In this document: in pieces, positions 62,647 through 64,000 of the stretch | How positions within the stretch are numbered: position 1 is the stretch's first letter | How the letters are laid out: each line of letters opens with the position of its first letter | Assembly: GCA_012862575.1 (NCBI GenBank) | Contig: BLSF01000034.1 | Span: 317,712 to 381,711 of the forward strand | Origin: Parietichytrium sp. I65-24A | Lineage: Eukaryota; Sar; Bigyra; Thraustochytrida; Thraustochytriidae | DNA: 64,000 nt | Direction: 5' to 3' | Made by a program: the position numbers and the translations under genes | The notes under the pieces: generated by a model | What the model was told of the DNA's origin: nothing | What the model saw: only the letters and a program-made list of their open reading frames with translations | Database searches by the model: none

Positions 62647-64000
62647 CGGAGAGAGAGAAGTGAAAGAAGGTACCATACTGACTGACTGACTCTGTTGCAG
62701 AGAAATCGTTTCCCACATTTTGATTGAACATTGAACGAAAGATGAGCCCTGGTTTCTGTTAGTTTGATTTGAAAAGGCTTTTTTCGTTGTAAATTTGAAT
62801 CGTTGCTTTTGTTTCTTTGTTTGTTTCTTCTCTGTTGATCGGTTCGCACGTGGAGCGGCGTGAAATGTGATCGCGTGCGAAGGCGGCGTGAAGAAGCCGA
62901 TGGTGGAGAACAGTATGAGGTTGGTTGGAGACCGTGGAGCTGATGGAAAGTAGGTGGTGTTTGCGAATGGCTGCATCATCTTTCGACTCGTGTGCGGCGT
63001 TGAAGGAGAGGAAGGTTGAATGAAGGTCGCGAAGTGATGAAAACCGATCGATGCCATGGGTTGAGGACTTCCTGAAATGGGGCGAGCCAGTTTTTTACTT
63101 TAAAAAGACCTTGACGAAACGAGCACGTCAACGAAGCCTACACTTAGTATAGTTTGGCTCCTTGCTCCATTGCAGACTGATCTTCACGAAGCAAAGGAAA
63201 CGTTGCTCGCCTCAAATCTGTTCTGAAAAAGTAATGCAGAGGTTGATTTCTGGAGATTTTTTTTGGGTTTCGAGTTTCGGGCTGATGTTGTTACGAACGT
63301 GAGAATGAGAAAACTTCAAAGGCATCAAATCAAGTCATCATCGCTCAAGCGCCCAATCCTTCAAAATTTTCAGATTTCAGATTTCAGAATGTCATAATTC
63401 AGAATTCGTTGACGTTTTGATGTGAATGTTGGAAACCAAAAGCAAGTCTACGGTATTCGTGACTAGACAGTTCCTTCTGCTTAGGCTTCGTTGCACTAGG
63501 CCACCTTCCTGAATGAGAACTAAAAAAGAGCGAGAAATCCACGCTCGAAGTTCGTGTGCCGCCATCGCGCCATGTTTCTAACAAATAAATTAGAAACCGT
63601 TCATAACGAACGATAAAATATGCATAGACTTTACCCTGGCAATCGAAACGCGCCATGCGTTCCGCCCTTACAAAAGAGGAGATGTACGCGCTCTGCGATG
63701 TCCAACCCATACCGCACGACCGAGAGCGAGGACCGGCCCCTCAAGTCGCGCCGCACTGAGGACGTCCCTGATAATCGTAGCACATATTCAAGTGCAAATG
63801 CAAATGCAAACACAGGCGCTGTTAGCCGAGGAGATGACTTCACGAACGACAATAATGACACGAACACAAGCGCTGTAGAGTCCGATGGCCGGGCAGAGAG
63901 TTGCGAGACGCAAGTAAGTGCGGCTAACGCGAGAGCTAGTGTGGACGTGGGGGATCACAGCGAGGCAGCGCCGCTCGAGGGTCGCTCGAAGGCGGTGTTT
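62647..64000. repeat. Direct duplication, copy 2
   Basis: Second copy of the block starting at 61206; the offset between copies is 1441 bp at its start and 1428 bp near the gene start because of small deletions in copy 2. It continues past the window end. Confidence 0.92.
63698..64000 (+). CDS. Acidic unknown protein, copy 2 (3' partial)
   Basis: The ATG at 63698 opens a frame to the window end (101 codons). It matches copy 1 except for a shorter Ala-Asn repeat (two hexamers fewer), one Arg-to-His change and a few silent changes. The preserved frame with mostly silent differences supports this being a real coding region. Only the disordered N-terminus is visible, so function is unknown. Confidence 0.6.
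   Translation, partial: MSNPYRTTESEDRPLKSRRTEDVPDNRSTYSSANANANTGAVSRGDDFTNDNNDTNTSAVESDGRAESCETQVSAANARASVDVGDHSEAAPLEGRSKAVF

Overview
This is nuclear DNA of a gene-dense eukaryotic microbe. The genes are typically eukaryotic: a proteasome alpha subunit, an ADAT3-type tRNA deaminase, mitoribosomal protein mS23, a NOL7-like nucleolar protein, an IBtk-like RCC1 protein and a gamma-type PI4-kinase. Introns are few and short (about 75-360 bp), with GTGAGT/GTAAGT donors and YAG-type acceptors. Plant-like LRRs, a two-repeat EF-hand cation channel and a TIR-like/kinesin-light-chain TPR protein together suggest a stramenopile-type protist. A labyrinthulomycete is my best guess, but this rests on gene content alone and is uncertain.

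Layout. 1-324: the C-terminus of a protein ending in tandem PAM2-like motifs. 1.2-3.0 kb (-): gamma-type PI4-kinase. 5.8-10.6 kb (-): a giant channel with an N-terminal multi-TM module fused to a two-pore-channel-like core. 12.5-14.3 kb (-): TIR-like domain plus TPRs. 16.7-18.7 kb (+): carnitine acetyltransferase, one intron. 19.1-23.7 kb (-): TKL-type kinase with armadillo/HEAT-like repeats. 26.3-27.4 kb (-): ADAT3. 29.0-30.1 kb (-): secreted, probably GPI-anchored LRR protein. 33.1-33.8 kb (+): NOL7-like. 34.0-37.4 kb (-): three-exon membrane protein with two LamG-like domains and three copies of a short W-rich repeat. 39.1-41.9 kb (+): F-box/ankyrin/EF-hand-like protein. 42.2-44.0 kb (-): ZC2HC fingers plus CAP-Gly. 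45.2-46.1 kb (+): mS23. 46.5-50.4 kb (-): IBtk-like. 52.1-53.3 kb (+): proteasome alpha-4. 53.7-56.7 kb (+): NYN-domain putative RNase. 56.9-60.7 kb (-): two tandem monoglyceride-lipase-like hydrolases. 61.2-64.0 kb: a 1.4-kb block present twice around a single N, carrying the start of an acidic unknown gene.

The genes form no operon or obvious pathway. Several products share broad themes: phosphoinositide and Ca2+ signalling (PI4K, channel), protein turnover (proteasome, F-box, IBtk), RNA metabolism (PAM2 protein, ADAT3, NOL7, NYN RNase) and lipid/acyl metabolism (carnitine acetyltransferase, two lipases). Spacers contain many microsatellites, and purine-rich leaders precede several start codons. 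I found no reverse transcriptase, transposase, integrase, capsid gene, CRISPR array or rRNA, and no convincing tRNA.
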